This document shows positions 11,734 to 23,240 of a stretch of 64,000 nt of DNA, one piece after another. This stretch comes from Smallanthus sonchifolius (taxonomy: Eukaryota; Streptophyta; Magnoliopsida; Asterales; Asteraceae). Position 1 is the stretch's first letter; each line of letters opens with the position of its first letter. The stretch is from NCBI GenBank assembly GCA_023525975.1, contig CM042032.1, positions 35,568,001 through 35,632,000 on the forward strand. Reading direction: 5' to 3'. A model generated the notes under the pieces. It was not told where the DNA came from and made no database searches. It worked only from the letters and a program-made list of their open reading frames with translations. Position numbers and translations under genes: made by a program.

Positions 11734-14700
11734 GTGAGCTCTGCACTTGCCTCTACTGTTCATGGTATGGTTTCTGGCCAGGGTTTCAACTTTGCACATC
11801 TTATCTTTGAAAGTTTGAGATATAATGAATTAAAAGATCTTTCAAAATCTGCAAAAATCTATCTTATGCTGGGACATAAAAATAACATTTTTCAAAGTAT
11901 GAGAACTGTTTCCAAAAAGTTCTCAGGGGTCAATGTTCGATTGTTATCTACAATGATGAACATATAAAGCACCCAGGGTGACAGTTCAGCAGTCCCAGCT
12001 GATACTGATCCCACACCCTCCTCTTCACATCCTGAACAACAATCTGTTTCCACTGTTCGAACCCCTATGCATACTACTAAGGATGCACATGCATAGAAAT
12101 TACTTACACCTGTTTTGGATGTTATCGTTCAACTGGAACAAAGGGCCCCAGTTGCGGCAAAATATACTAGAAAAAGGAGCAAGAAGACTCCTTCTCTTCT
12201 TGTCTCAAATGCCCAGTACCCAACCTAAAAGCCCTCATTCAGAATCCCAAAATTCTGATAAGAATATCAAAAGGGATAGCCACTCATTAGAGAGACTTCC
12301 TTGGAAGCTTCTCTATTAGGATCAGGATCACATCCCGGATCCATAGAACAACCCACTGAGACATTCCATTATTTTTCTTCTCTGAACTTAAGTGCAGAGG
12401 CACCTTGTCAAGATGATATAGCTTCTTAAACAACCACTATCTCAGAGGTATTGATTGACTTGGCTGCTAGTGCACCTAACCAAAGTTCATCACCCAAGAA
12501 GGTTCACTCTGGGAGTACTGATAGAGTGAAGGTGAAAAGGGCTGTCACTACTCCTGGTACATCAACTAACCAGGAGGACAGTGATAACATCACTAAGACC
12601 CTAACCACGGTAGCTCACAGTGAGGATGGTTCCTTTGAAACACTCTTCACTGAGAGGAATCCCAGGTGCCAAGAAAACCAGGGTGATGGGGATGCAGAGG
12701 CTAGGCCTAAGACCTCATCCAGCTCCAAAGATTCCACAACTATGGGTGAGGACAGTCTGAAACTCAAAAATATGGAATTGACGGCCAGGGTGGCTATGCT
12801 AGAAGCTGAAGTGTCCCAACTAAGGCACCAAGTCTCTATGCATGAAGCCCATCAATGCCCAATTGTGCCCACTCCTTCCCTTGTATCAGTGGGAACTCAA
12901 ACAGATGCTACCCTTTACACTGATGCAACCAAAAAGGGGGAGATAGTCACAATAGAAGATGATGCTGATAGCCTTGAGGACTGGATACAAGAGCAGGCTG
13001 CATTTTATAGTTCCTTATTCAAACCTGTCTTTGTTCAAGTTCATGACTTGTCAGACTCAATAGATGAAGAGGAAGAAATCACTGAGGATTGGAAGTTGGT
13101 TGTTCGAGCCTGTGATGAGGTGTTGAAAAATACAAGTCACCATGAAGACACACCTCCATCAGTCAGCATTCTTCCTGAAGCAGTGGCCATACTAAGTCTA
13201 ACCACTGCCCCCAAATTCACACTGACTGCAGACAAGCTAGATTTTGACTCCATACTAGCTTAGGGGTATGATGGTCAATCTGAGAGATTCTGGATTGGGA
13301 AAGAGTTCAGCGGAGTAGAAGAGCTGAACTGGGATGCACTAAATCCTCTTCAAGTGCTTGAACTGTATTTATCCAGCTGCATCAACACCTCTTCAGATCT
13401 CTCATCCAAACTTGCAATCTCTAGGTTCCAAGACTTAATGGAGGAAAATCTGCCCTGTTTTAAAGCACTATTAGAAGAAGCAAACAGGGTGGCATATCCT
13501 AAAGACCGCGCAGAATCTTTTACAGCAGTAGCACAAAGACTGGCTCCAAATAGACTTGACCTGATCAGGAGCAGTACTTTAACTAACGAATGAACTGTTT
13601 GCTGGAGAAGCTTCATACACAATGAGATGGTCAGGGGACTGGCAGTGCTAGGATGGTCATGCACTGGGCCCTATGGCTTCACCTTCTTTCTGAGTAATGG
13701 ATCATCTGTCTTCTTCAACCACATCAATGAGATCCTACTCCTCAACTCAGACTTCCTATACAACATTTTTGAGCTTAGAACACATATCTGCAATGTCAAC
13801 TCCTTAGAGAGCCAAGCAGTGATCAAGACTATCAAAGCTCATCTTTAAAAGGAGGGACGCCTTGCAGAAGATGCCTCCTCTAACTCAAATTTCTCTTTTC
13901 TCTCCTCACCAACCGCCACTCTGAACACTGCAACAGAATCTAGAAGAACAGAGTTGGAGGATGTAAGGAAAAGTTGGAAGGAAGTAACTGGGTGTGAATG
14001 GGAAGAAGGTGAAGCAAGAAACCTTCCCCCATCCACTCCCTAAACTACCAATGAAGCTGAAGCAGAGATCCCAACAGTATCTAAAACATCTGCTGTTGTG
14101 ATCCATGAAGTTGAAGCAGATGCATCAACCAAAGCCAAGGGGAAGGGAGTAATGACTGAAGAGGTGGAAGAGAGACTAATGAAAGAGCAAAGGGGAAGGG
14201 AGGAAAGAAGAAGAAGAAGAGGAGATGGAAGAGCTAAGAAAAAATCAAGAAAGAAAAGCTGTCATGAACAAATCCAGCTGTATGCTAAACAGTTGGATGA
14301 TCTCAAAGCCAGATTTCCTGCAGCTTCTCAATTACAAGAAGATGAAGCCCTAGCTCTTCAGCTGCAGGAACAGTTTAATAAAGAAGAAGAAGAAGAAGAA
14401 GAAAAAAGGGAGAAGAAGAAAAGGGAAGAGGCTAAGTTCAGAATAATTGATTCTGAACTAGCCAAATAAATGAGAGAAGAATGGATAGCGGCTCTGATTT
14501 CTCAAGGTAAGGATGCAGACTACCTTGAGAAACTATCAATTAAAGAAATCTACAGAGCCTTCATGGGTCAGCAAGGTCAATTGGCAAATAAGAAAAGGGA
14601 TGATGAAGAAGAAAAAGCCAAGCAAAAATCCAAGAAGACAATTGCATTCAACATAACGACCCATGAAGAAAGGAAGGTCATGACTGACTTCCTAAAGGCC

Positions 14701-15511
14701 AGAGGAGAAAGTGGAAAAAAGGCTAGGCCTCATGAGTTTCATGAACTTGCAAGCCTTGTACTCCAAAGTCAAGAAGGAAGAGGAAGAAAGATTGGGGAAG
14801 ACAGGCTCTAAGAAAAGGGTGATAACTCAAACTCCTGAACACAAATCAAAGAAACCCAAGCCTTCTCCCTCATCCACTACTTCCTTCTCGCACCATACTT
14901 CCACTCTCCAGCCTAGACCTCATTCCTCTCTTCCCACAAAGTCCAAATCCCTCCACCCAGATCCTCCTCATCAGCAGCCTTCCAAGAAGAAAACCAAACC
15001 TATCATCACACCAGAAGACTCAAGAGAAATAGTTGTCTGTTTCTACAACACTCAATACAAATGGTTTGAAGTCTTCAGGGGAAAGGAAGAACTGAAAAGA
15101 TCTATCTATAAATGTGTTGATGAGGTACTGCAACTCCCAGACTCAGATCTAAGAAGAATATTGGAGTTGGGTGAAGCCCATAAGCTAGAGAATGAAGGTG
15201 GGAGACATCTTTTGCTAGCAATCAAACATCACTTCAACCCTAGTAAAGATGTAACCATTGATGCCAAACCTCTTCAATCCCATTCTCCATTCACCAGTTG
15301 GTCCTTCAAGGCTGATACCAACGAGTTTATCTTGATTGATGTTAAAGGACAGAAGATGATATATTCAAGCAAGGCCATCTTCAAAATGCCAAGCAGAGAC
15401 ATAAAGACTCTATCTGAGCTTCCTCTAAACAATCCCAGCCAGGACCCAAGAGGCTATGAGGTAGAAAGGATAGGCTGCAACATGGAAAAGCTTCAACAGC
15501 AAAAGCAATAA
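11734..15511 (+). pseudogene. Additional ORF after pol (Copia-B aORF)
   Basis: A roughly 1,260-codon stretch, mostly in one frame, follows the truncated RT. Parts in order: an N-terminal fragment with YNELKDLSKSAKIYLMLGH (11734-11967); an acidic region with a coiled coil (12451-13263); 13354-13848; a Lys/Glu-rich coiled coil with KARF and poly-Glu (14098-14469); a helical segment (14470-14811); and after a frameshift near 14740 a Pro/Ser/Lys-rich tail and a conserved-looking C-terminus ending 15511. About ten stops break it. Similar extra ORFs occur in large Copia elements of Asteraceae (recalled, not searched); their role is unknown. No signal peptide or membrane segment is evident, so an envelope role is not supported. 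Confidence 0.65.
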
Positions 15512-15529
15512 GAGAGTTTTGGTAGCATC

Positions 15530-15544
15530 AGTCTAGGGGGAGTT
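15530..15544 (+). promoter_or_regulatory. Copia-B polypurine tract
   Basis: TCTAGGGGGAGTT immediately before the 3' LTR start at 15545; the expected primer site for plus-strand synthesis. Confidence 0.8.
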
Positions 15545-16226
15545 TGTAGAAATAAAGACTGATGGCTACAAAATTCTCTAAGTACAACAGCTGTGGACAT
15601 CAGAGTTTGTTGCAGATAAACAAATCTGCTGCGGATAGCCTTATCTGCTGAAGACCAAAGTTGCTACTGATAGGCAAATCATCAGCAACTGTGGACAGTT
15701 GTGTCTTGCTGCTGATCAACAACATTGCTGCTGATAGCCATTCCTTCTGAAGATCAAATGTTGCAGCTGACTGGCTTCGATAAAGCAACCATTACCACTG
15801 ACAACTTTCTGCTGCAACATTGACACACTCCACGCAGAAAGAATGTTACTTGTGCAAGACAATAAAAGACAACGACGCTCTTTTTCCAAGGACTCAAGCA
15901 ATTATGCCTAAGAAGACGTTTGAGTAAAGATAACTTTTGTAGTATTTATTCTCGTTACACGTAGAATAGCTTCAATACAAGATCAACGACTTGTGTTAGA
16001 TCTGATCCTTAGAATCAAGGGTCTGTCTTGATTCTAAGTTACTATATAAGTAGTACTTAGAGTCATTGTATAAGTGTGCTTTTTCTTAAGAGTTTTCTCT
16101 GTAATCTTGTAATCTTTGAAGCTTAATACAAATTGCATTTACCAGTATTCTTCTTGTTTACTTGTTTACATTGCTTTCCTCCAATCTCAACTAGAATAGA
16201 ACCATCTTGTATTCAGCGATCCTACA
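15545..16226 (+). repeat. Copia-B 3' LTR
   Basis: 682 bases, matching the 5' LTR except for about six substitutions and one 13-base deletion near 16175, which fully explains the length difference. Followed by the second copy of ATCAT. Confidence 0.93.
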
Positions 16227-17212
16227 ATCATCCACATATTTCCCTTGATGAATAAGAGTGCACTCACTTGATTGTTTCACCTGCAGACCAACGAAGAATG
16301 TCATCTCTCCCAATGCACTCATCTCAAATTTCTTTTCCATAATCTTTCTGAATTCTGTTCATAGATCATCATTTGTGGACCCAAAGATGATATCGTCTAC
16401 ATAGATTTGCACTAAAATTAGATCATTTTCCACCTTCCGAACGAACAGGGTCTGATCAATTGCTCCACGAGTGTATCTATGAGCAAGCAGATGGTTTGTT
16501 AGAGTGGCACACCAATCATGAGGTGCCTGCTGTAAACCATACAGAGCCTTATCCAGTTTATACATATAATCTGGATTATCACAGTCTTCAAACCCAGGTG
16601 GTTGACATACGTAAATCTCCCCTTCACTTTCCCATACAAAAACGATGTCTTGACATCCATTTGATAAACTGTGAAGTTCATATAAGATGCATATGCCAAG
16701 AAAATCCTTATTGCTTCCAGACGAGTAACTGGTGCAAACACTTCCTCATAATCAATCCCTTCTTGTTGATAGAACCCTTGAACTACCAGTCTAGATTTGT
16801 TCTGAATTATCACTTTGCTTTCATCTTCCTTGTTTCGAAACACCCAACGCGTGCCGATATCTTTCTTGCCCGGTGGCAATGGTACTAACTCCCATACTTT
16901 GAGCTTGGAAAACTGATTCATCTCTTCATGCATTGCATCGACCCAGCTAGGTTCTAGTAAAGCCATCTTGATGTTCTTTAGTTCAATTTGAGAAATGAAG
17001 CATGAGTAAAGACATATGTTTATATCCCTTGTCGTGTTTCTGGTCTTGACACCTTCAGTTAATGACCCAATAATACTACTCACAGGATGATCCTTATTTA
17101 TCCTATGAGATGGGGTTTCTGGAACTTGAACTGTGGCTGGCAAGTTTGTCAGATTATCTTGTGTCTCTTCATCGGGTTCGTCAATGTTATCGGAAATCGG
17201 CTTCTCGGCCAC
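16227..17212 (-). pseudogene. Copia-A reverse transcriptase, main part
   Basis: Minus-strand Copia RT that would copy element RNA into DNA. Seen: [59 protein letters not shown], and the catalytic YVDDIIFGST (about 16380-16400). There is a frameshift near 16560. The upstream part (17212-17000) is an acidic linker with SHRINKDHP. The domain stops at 16227, at the ATCAT duplication of Copia-B, and continues at 6042. The YVDD is intact, unlike in Copia-B. Confidence 0.9.
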
Positions 17213-17233
17213 ACTTTTATCAGCAATCGGCTC

Positions 17234-17488
17234 CTAGAATTGAGAGGCATCTGCAGAATCAGGTGTAGAAGTACCTTCAAATACTACAGATGTAGAGCCA
17301 TCAACATTTATTGGTGAGCTCTCAGAGATATTTGTCATATCAGGAATCGACTCCTGAAAAGAAGATGACGCAATAGTAGAATGTGGCCTTAGAACATCCG
17401 GTGGATCAACAGTCAGCATTAGTCCTGTGTTTGGACCGTCATCTTCGTCACTAAAATCAAAAGAGTCATTTCCAGTTCCTGTAATCAC
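17234..17488 (-). pseudogene. Copia-A integrase-RT linker
   Basis: A low-complexity acidic, Ser/Thr-rich minus-strand segment between integrase and RT, without recognisable motifs. Comparable in position and composition to the linker of Copia-B. Confidence 0.5.
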
Positions 17489-17583
17489 ATCAGTATAGAC
17501 ATTAAATGACTTAAAGAGATAATGATAGTCAAATAACCATGCTGGTCCGCATTCCGCATCAGTTGGGTTTTGCTCCTGCCAGT

Positions 17584-18340
17584 CTACATAGTTTGACTCT
17601 CTGATTTCTTTGGTGACCTTGTTTTAGACTCTTTAGGCTGTAGTATTTGAACCATATCCCACAAATTACATTCATCAGCTTTCTCGTTGAACTTTGGAGT
17701 GGATTCCGTGTGTAAGACAGTACATGGACATCCAAAAGCTCTAAAGTACCCAACCCTGGGTTTTTCATTGTAGGGAATTTCATACGGAGTCATTTGTAGA
17801 TGCTTGTTGAGGAGAACCCGATTCAACACATAGCAAGAAGTGTTGACAGCCTCAGCCCAGAACAATAACGGTAGCTTAGATTCAGAGAGCATTGTTCGAG
17901 CAGCTTAAATGAGAGTTATATTCTTTCTCTCTTCTACACCATTTTGTTGAGGTGTACGAGCAGCACTGTACTGTCTAGTTGTTCCCTTTTCAGTGCAGAA
18001 TTGATTCAAGACTGCATTCTTGAATTCTGCTCCGTTGTCGCACTTAATAGCCTTCACCTTCACATCTCTTTGGTTTTCCACCAAAATGATTAAATTCTTA
18101 ATTAGCTCTGCAGTCTCACTTTTATTAGCCAAAAAGAAAACCCAAAAAAAATGTGAGTAATCATCAGTAATGACTAAGCAATAAGACTTTTGCCCGATGC
18201 TCATCACATTCATAGGACCAAATAGATCAATGTGAAGTAGACGGAGAATACTGTCAATAGAATTAATCAAATTAGACATATGGGGCTTCCTATGCTGTTT
18301 CCCCTTAGCACATGCAACACATTTCTCAATTAAGAAAAAC
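17584..18340 (-). pseudogene. Copia-A integrase core
   Basis: Minus-strand integrase. The zinc-binding Cys pair is CVACAKGKQH (about 18310-18335). The DDE residues are all visible: LLHIDLFGP, KCDNGAEFKN and TPQQNGVEERKN. Then SKLPLLFWAEAVNTSCYVLNRV and GCPCTV follow. A stop lies between 17905 and 17892, and frames shift near 17600. Apart from these breaks, this is the better preserved of the two Copia integrases in the window. Confidence 0.88.
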
Positions 18341-18860
18341 CCCTTGAAGGTAGATCATGAACGTGATTACCCTTAGCAATTCGATTTAGATTTTCTAGAT
18401 TAACATGACCAAGACGATGATTCCACAACATCGCATCATTTTTAGCGAATTTTGAAAATAGACATGTATTTTCATAAACATGTTTACTGTTCATATCAAT
18501 GACATATGAGTTTCCCTTACAGGGTGTTCTTAACAAAATCCATTCCTTAGGCACCATAAAGCTTGGTTTTAATATTAAGCATTCCTTATTTGTGAAATGT
18601 GTTGAATAATCTTTATCACAAATTTGGGAAACGCTCAATAAACTATGATATAACTCAGAGACGTACCTTACGTCATTAAAACTCAACGAACCATTAACCA
18701 CTATACCTTTCGTACTTATCTTGCCACCTTTACCTCCCGCAGAAGAGACATAACCTCCATTGAAGTTTTACAAATCATGAAGTAGAGATATGTCTTGAGG
18801 CATGTGCCTGGAACAACCAATATCAACATACCATAGGTTATTGACAGTCCTCCTTAGCTG
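18330..18860 (-). pseudogene. Copia-A protease and pre-integrase segment
   Basis: The minus strand gives a protease motif WYVDIGCSRHMPQ (about 18795-18840), where the usual Asp-Ser-Gly reads Asp-Ile-Gly, and the flap-like GGKGG segment. After that come LLSVSQICD, the FTNKECLI segment and LWNHRLGHVNLENLNRIAKG, the His half of the integrase zinc finger. A stop interrupts the protease near 18768. Order and spacing match Copia-B. Confidence 0.85.
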
Positions 18861-19400
18861 TTCCTGCATGAAATGGGAGATTAATTAGTCATTGGTACCC
18901 ATTTCATAGTAGATCTGGGTATCCCTAAAGCATCAATATATGATACTTCCTGCAAACACATATCAATGTTAGATTCAAGAGGTAGTGTTGCCACAACATT
19001 CTCCTTTCGTTTCCACACAGGCTTAGGTTTAACAGGAGGTTTCCCCGTTTGCTTATTTTGTTTGGCCTTTTGTCTTTCAAAATAAGTCTATCTGTTTCTC
19101 TTTGCAACACTCCAGTTTACCATCAAAGGGCTTAACTTTAGGAGACTGACTCTTTATTGCCTTGGGCTGGGTAGCCTTCATTGGCTTAGAGTAAGTGCTA
19201 TCCCTTTGTGTAGTCCTCTGTTTTTCTCATAATAGGGTACATATGGACGTTGTGCACAATTTTTTGCCAAATGACCAGATTTCCCACATGTATAACACGA
19301 TTGCTTCTTTGCGTATGGTGCAAAGCTTGACCTCTTCGACCACTGATGAGATGAACCACTTTGTTTGTTATTTGAAACTTGTTCACATTATCTGTGTTGT

Positions 19401-20511
19401 TTAGCATGGTTTTTTCAAACCTCTTATAATGATGCTCATCTTTAAGTAAAATTGACCCTTTGTATAATGCTTAGGTGAAGCATTTGAGGTTTGAACACCA
19501 ACCTTTTGCTGCGCCACATGTTTGTTTTTCTTGAAAGTATATTTTTCAACATTTCCATTTACATATGGCACAAAAACTAGACCATTAGTTGCATTCACAT
19601 GTTTAAAAGCAGAAGAAGTTTTTGTTTTTAAACCAACATTGTTCATAGCATCACAATCACTAGCACAAGGTTTCTTTCCCTTAAAAGCATTACCAATAAA
19701 AAATTATTTTCAACTTTATTAGAATTTAAACTTGAATTGCAAATTTATGGCTCATCATCCTCGCTCTTCCGATCATATATTTCTACTGTGTCTTCACATG
19801 ATGTAGAAGCATTAGAATTGTTCACACAGTTAACATTTGAAGCTGAGGATGATGATTTATACTCATTAGTGTTTGACGAATTGTTAGAGGAGAACACCTT
19901 ATCACCTGCTATTTGTTCCTCAATAGATGGTGGGACATTGGTGAAATTATCAGTAAAAGGAGGAGGCATATTATTATACCCAATCCCTTTAGACATATTT
20001 CTAGGTTTATGAAGTTGATTTTCCATGATATCAACTACTTAACTAGATTGACCAAAAAAATCTACTTTAAAGTTTGCTTCAGCAAAATTTGATTTGGCTT
20101 GTTCTAGTTCAGCAGTTAACCTTTTAATATCTTCCATAGCATAAGTAATCACACAACACTTCTCACTTAGTTGAGATTTAAGCAGAGAGATATCTTTCTT
20201 ATTGGCTTCTATTACTTCTTTGTATGCCTTTTCGGTTTATAAAACTTAGATTTTTGATACTTAAGATTTTTAAGTTCAAGAATCAAATCAACATTGTGTA
20301 TTCTATATAATTCTACTTTATCAATGCATAATCTAGAGCATAAGTTTGATGTTACCCCAGGAGGAGTAGAGGACGAGGATGAAGAAGATTCTTGAGTGAT
20401 ATCAGTCATAAATGCATGATTCATATTTAATTCCTTTAGCTGATCTCCCCAGTCATAGCCACTGGTTTGCTCACTAATCAAGGCCTTTGAATTATCCATA
20501 GCCTTACTCAC
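19401..20511 (-). pseudogene. Copia-A gag C-terminal tail
   Basis: Several minus-strand pieces: a Ser-run region (20511-20212), a coiled-coil stretch with KSQLSEKCC and AELEQAKSN (about 20190-20060), and an Asn/Ser-rich piece (20026-19745). A further segment with VFVPYVNGNVEKYTFKK (19646-19401) corresponds to the gag-protease spacer. These match the long coiled tail after the zinc knuckle in Copia-B. 18861-19400 continues the spacer, with many stops and CYTCGKSGH-like residues near 19290. Confidence 0.6.
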
Positions 20512-20517
20512 TGCAAC

Positions 20518-20844
20518 TTATTTACTCTCACCAGATTCACCATTTCTATGCTCCTTTGCCTTTGAGCATTCTCTTGCAAAGTGACCCGGTTTATGACAAT
20601 TGTAGCAACGAGGATTTGACTTATTGAACCCGATCTTCTTTCTAGTATCCTCACTCCATCTGAATTTACCAGTCTTGTTGATGAAGTTCTTTACTCTAAA
20701 GACTGCCATTGCTAGCTGCCAGGAGATGTCTAACTCTTCAACATCTTCAGGATGAATTTGATTCAGCTCAGCAGTGAGTATCTCAGAAGGAGATAGATTT
20801 CCTGAAGCAAAGGCATCATAGCAGTTCATAATACCAGTGCACAA
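20518..20844 (-). pseudogene. Copia-A gag zinc knuckle
   Basis: Minus-strand Gag segment with SEILTAELNQIHPEDVEELDI, RVKNFINKTGKF and an intact CCHC knuckle CYNCHKPGHFAREC (spacing C-x2-C-x4-H-x4-C), the RNA-binding part of nucleocapsid. The N-terminal capsid-like half seen in Copia-B is not found upstream. Instead an additional-ORF segment lies there, so gag is truncated and fused to foreign sequence. Confidence 0.85.
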
Positions 20845-21084
20845 GGAGGTATTAGTTTCTATTAATTTAGCATTGTGAGCAGAATAAGCATGTTGTTCAT
20901 TTGCAGCAGCTTTGCCTGTAGCAGTTTGGCTTGTAGAAGATTCTCAACCACCTGACATTCCTTGAGTAACATTTGAAAAGAAGGCACTATTGCTGCTTTG
21001 TGCAGCTTCCTCTGTCTGTCATCAAGATCATAAGATTCATGTTCTTATGTGAGGTCATTTTATCAGAGAGCAAGTCTCTTTGAT

Positions 21085-22330
21085 CTAAACCTGTAATACT
21101 TTAAAAACACATTGACTTGAGCCGTGAACTATATTAAGACGACTTACAAGATCTGTTATTTCACGAGTGGCAAATTTAGAAATATCTTCATCCACACTAC
21201 TTGTCACTTTTACTTTTTCAACTCTCTCTGGTATCTTTCTCTTTTCCCTTTCCTTTAATCGACTCAGGATTTTTAGTAAATTTCTTTCTTGCTTCAGTCT
21301 TTTGTCGATTACCATTAGGTGCACTATGACTTGGAATTCTAATAGATATACTAGAAGCAGGAGGATGAGTCCTAACTTGCTGGTCCTTGGATGGATTCTC
21401 TTTTGTTTTCTTGGTTGTTAGTGTTTAAGTTATTATTTCATGTGGTTCGTGAGTAAGAACAACCGGTGGTTATTGTGTTTGTTCAACTACAGGTTTAGTT
21501 ACAACCACATTTTCTTCCACTGCTACATTCTCACCATCTCCACCATCTTCATCATCATCATCATCACCATCATGACCATCAGCTTCATAGAACTAATCGT
21601 CTATCTCATCATCAATCCCAAACTCTGGATCTGGATTCTCTAGTAACATGTTCAAAATCAACGGAGTAACTTTGTTAGAAAAGCTGCTCGTTTTTCCTTC
21701 TTAAGACCTTCATTTCTCAAATCTGAATGTTTTGTATTCAAGATCATATGGATAAATCTCGGATACATAAGGAACTTCTTATTCTGTCTCAGTCCATAGA
21801 AATTTCAAATCATTGTTTCAAATATCTTTCTTGAGAAGTTGAACCTTCTATGAGTAGCTAATCACACCAATGCTCTACTAAACACTTCACCAGTCTGATC
21901 AAATACACCGGTTCTCGGCCCTAAGCAATGAATGAACATATGAATAAAATATCTCCACTGCTTTCCAAATAGTCTTTCTGATATGCTTGTGTGGAAATTC
22001 TCCTTCCCATCCCAACAAGGATCGCTGCAACTTTATTATAGTCTAATATGTAGGGATGGCGGCGCAGTTTGTTGCCCGTCTACCTGCTATCCTTATGTAA
22101 TTTGCCTTATTGTTTGGAATGAGAAATATGTAGGGATACGTAGGCAAGTTTCTAAAATTCAACACCTCTTGAATTACTTGTTCATCAATCCTCACTTCTC
22201 GATCGTGAAGTTCGCTTTGAATCCAGATTTTCCTGTTCTCATGGTGATACTCGACATTCTCCCAGAACTCACGAACTCGGCGATCATAGACTTTAGACTT
22301 TCACAACCGTTGAAATTGTTGTATTAATTC
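21085..22330 (-). pseudogene. Additional-ORF segment lying upstream of Copia-A gag
   Basis: Minus-strand translation gives a broken frame with REFWENVEYHHEN, ILVGMG, FNFSRKIFETM and KFLMYPRFIHMIL, then an Asp-rich run (about 21540-21600) and a Lys/Glu-rich stretch. The YNFS...YPRF pattern corresponds to the start of the additional ORF that follows pol in Copia-B. In Copia-A it lies before gag. A likely explanation is that deletion or recombination joined the 3' end of one Copia copy to the gag of another. The function of this ORF is unknown. Confidence 0.55.
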
Positions 22331-23240
22331 TTGATTTGGACAATAAAGTCACAATTTCTTGGTATTCTCTAGCTTTCTTTCCATTAGCCGTCAGACAAGT
22401 TCAATTATTATGTCTCGGGCCTCATTTAAGTTGCTCTGTATCTGCAAAATGATCAAAATCACGAATCAGAAAACTTCACAACTTTTAGTTTTTCGGTCGA
22501 AAATTATTTTGAACAAAATATATTTCGGTCAAATAGAATGAATAGAAAACCGCTCGAAAAGTTTTTTTGGTCGAAAACACTTTTTGGTCGAAGTTTTAAG
22601 TTTGACTGTTCATCTTCGTTCGAAATGGATTTCGGGCAACTGAGATTTCGGTCTATTCAAGCATACAAAAAAACACATAATTCATGCATACAAAATGTCG
22701 ATAAAACCTTGTCGAACCATACCTGAAATGTCTGAAAACTCGTGAGAAGCAATAATTCTTGAATAAGTGCTCGAAAACATGAATAAATGAACGGGTCGGG
22801 TTATGTGAGTAGTGCGGGTGATTGAGGTGGTAGAAAACGATTTTGGTCAAAAACTCTTTATATGCCACATGGGATTTCGGTCGAAAAGGATTTCAAGTGA
22901 AAAACTTTTCGGCGAGCCACTTTTCGGGCAAACCCAAAATTTTCAAGATTTTGATGATTTTCTAACTTTTTCGTTTGATTTCAAACACGAACCATATTTA
23001 GGATCATTAAGACTTGTTTCAAAATCTATTAACACCAACTCTACACAAACACAAACCCAAAACTTCTTAAAACATTCAACAACACTGAACACTAAACTTT
23101 AGGTTAATTTGATTCGGTTATTTGGATTTATTGATTAGTTTGGATTGGTTTGCTTATTTATACATTATTAGTTTTGTAATTTGGATTTAAACGTTGAACC
23201 GTAACCGTAAGCATGAAAAAGGACGCAAAACTTTTAGTCT
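22331..23240. other. Non-coding region with TTTTCGGTCGAAAA dyad words
   Basis: No convincing frame. On the minus strand a TTTTGCAG acceptor-like site (about 22443) precedes the additional-ORF segment. Between 22488 and 22940 there are about eight copies of a TTTTCG-GT-CGAAAA-like dyad word, some degraded. This may be the 5' flank or intron of the additional ORF. Confidence 0.45.

Larger units (their letters stand above)
6043..16226 (+). mobile_element. Copia-B, full-length but defective Copia element
   Basis: 10,184 bases bounded by near-identical LTRs (6043-6737 and 15545-16226) and a perfect 5-base duplication ATCAT (6038-6042 and 16227-16231). Order: LTR, PBS, gag, protease, integrase, truncated RT, long additional ORF, polypurine tract, LTR. 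The length and the extra ORF after pol recall Sireviruses, though clade assignment needs a tree. The RT palm motif and RNase H are missing and gag-pol has many stops, so the copy must have been mobilised by proteins of another element. About six substitutions plus one 13-base indel separate the LTRs, indicating a fairly recent insertion. Confidence 0.92.
2148..20844 (-). mobile_element. Copia-A remnant, split by two later insertions
   Basis: A minus-strand Ty1/Copia element read from right to left: gag zinc knuckle (20844-20518), coiled and Ser-rich gag tail, protease (about 18850), integrase (18279-17584), reverse transcriptase (17212-16227, continuing at 6042-5880), RNase H (3295-2688), then non-coding DNA to 2148. 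It is interrupted by a solo LTR at 3296-5879 and by Copia-B at 6043-16226. Neither LTR of Copia-A is identified: its left part is cut by the Gypsy LTR ending at 2147, and on the right it joins an additional ORF normally found after pol. Confidence 0.85.

Noticed and set aside
11734..15511. Envelope-like gene in Copia-B
   Set aside because: No signal peptide, transmembrane helix or fusion-peptide-like segment; the composition is coiled-coil and charged.
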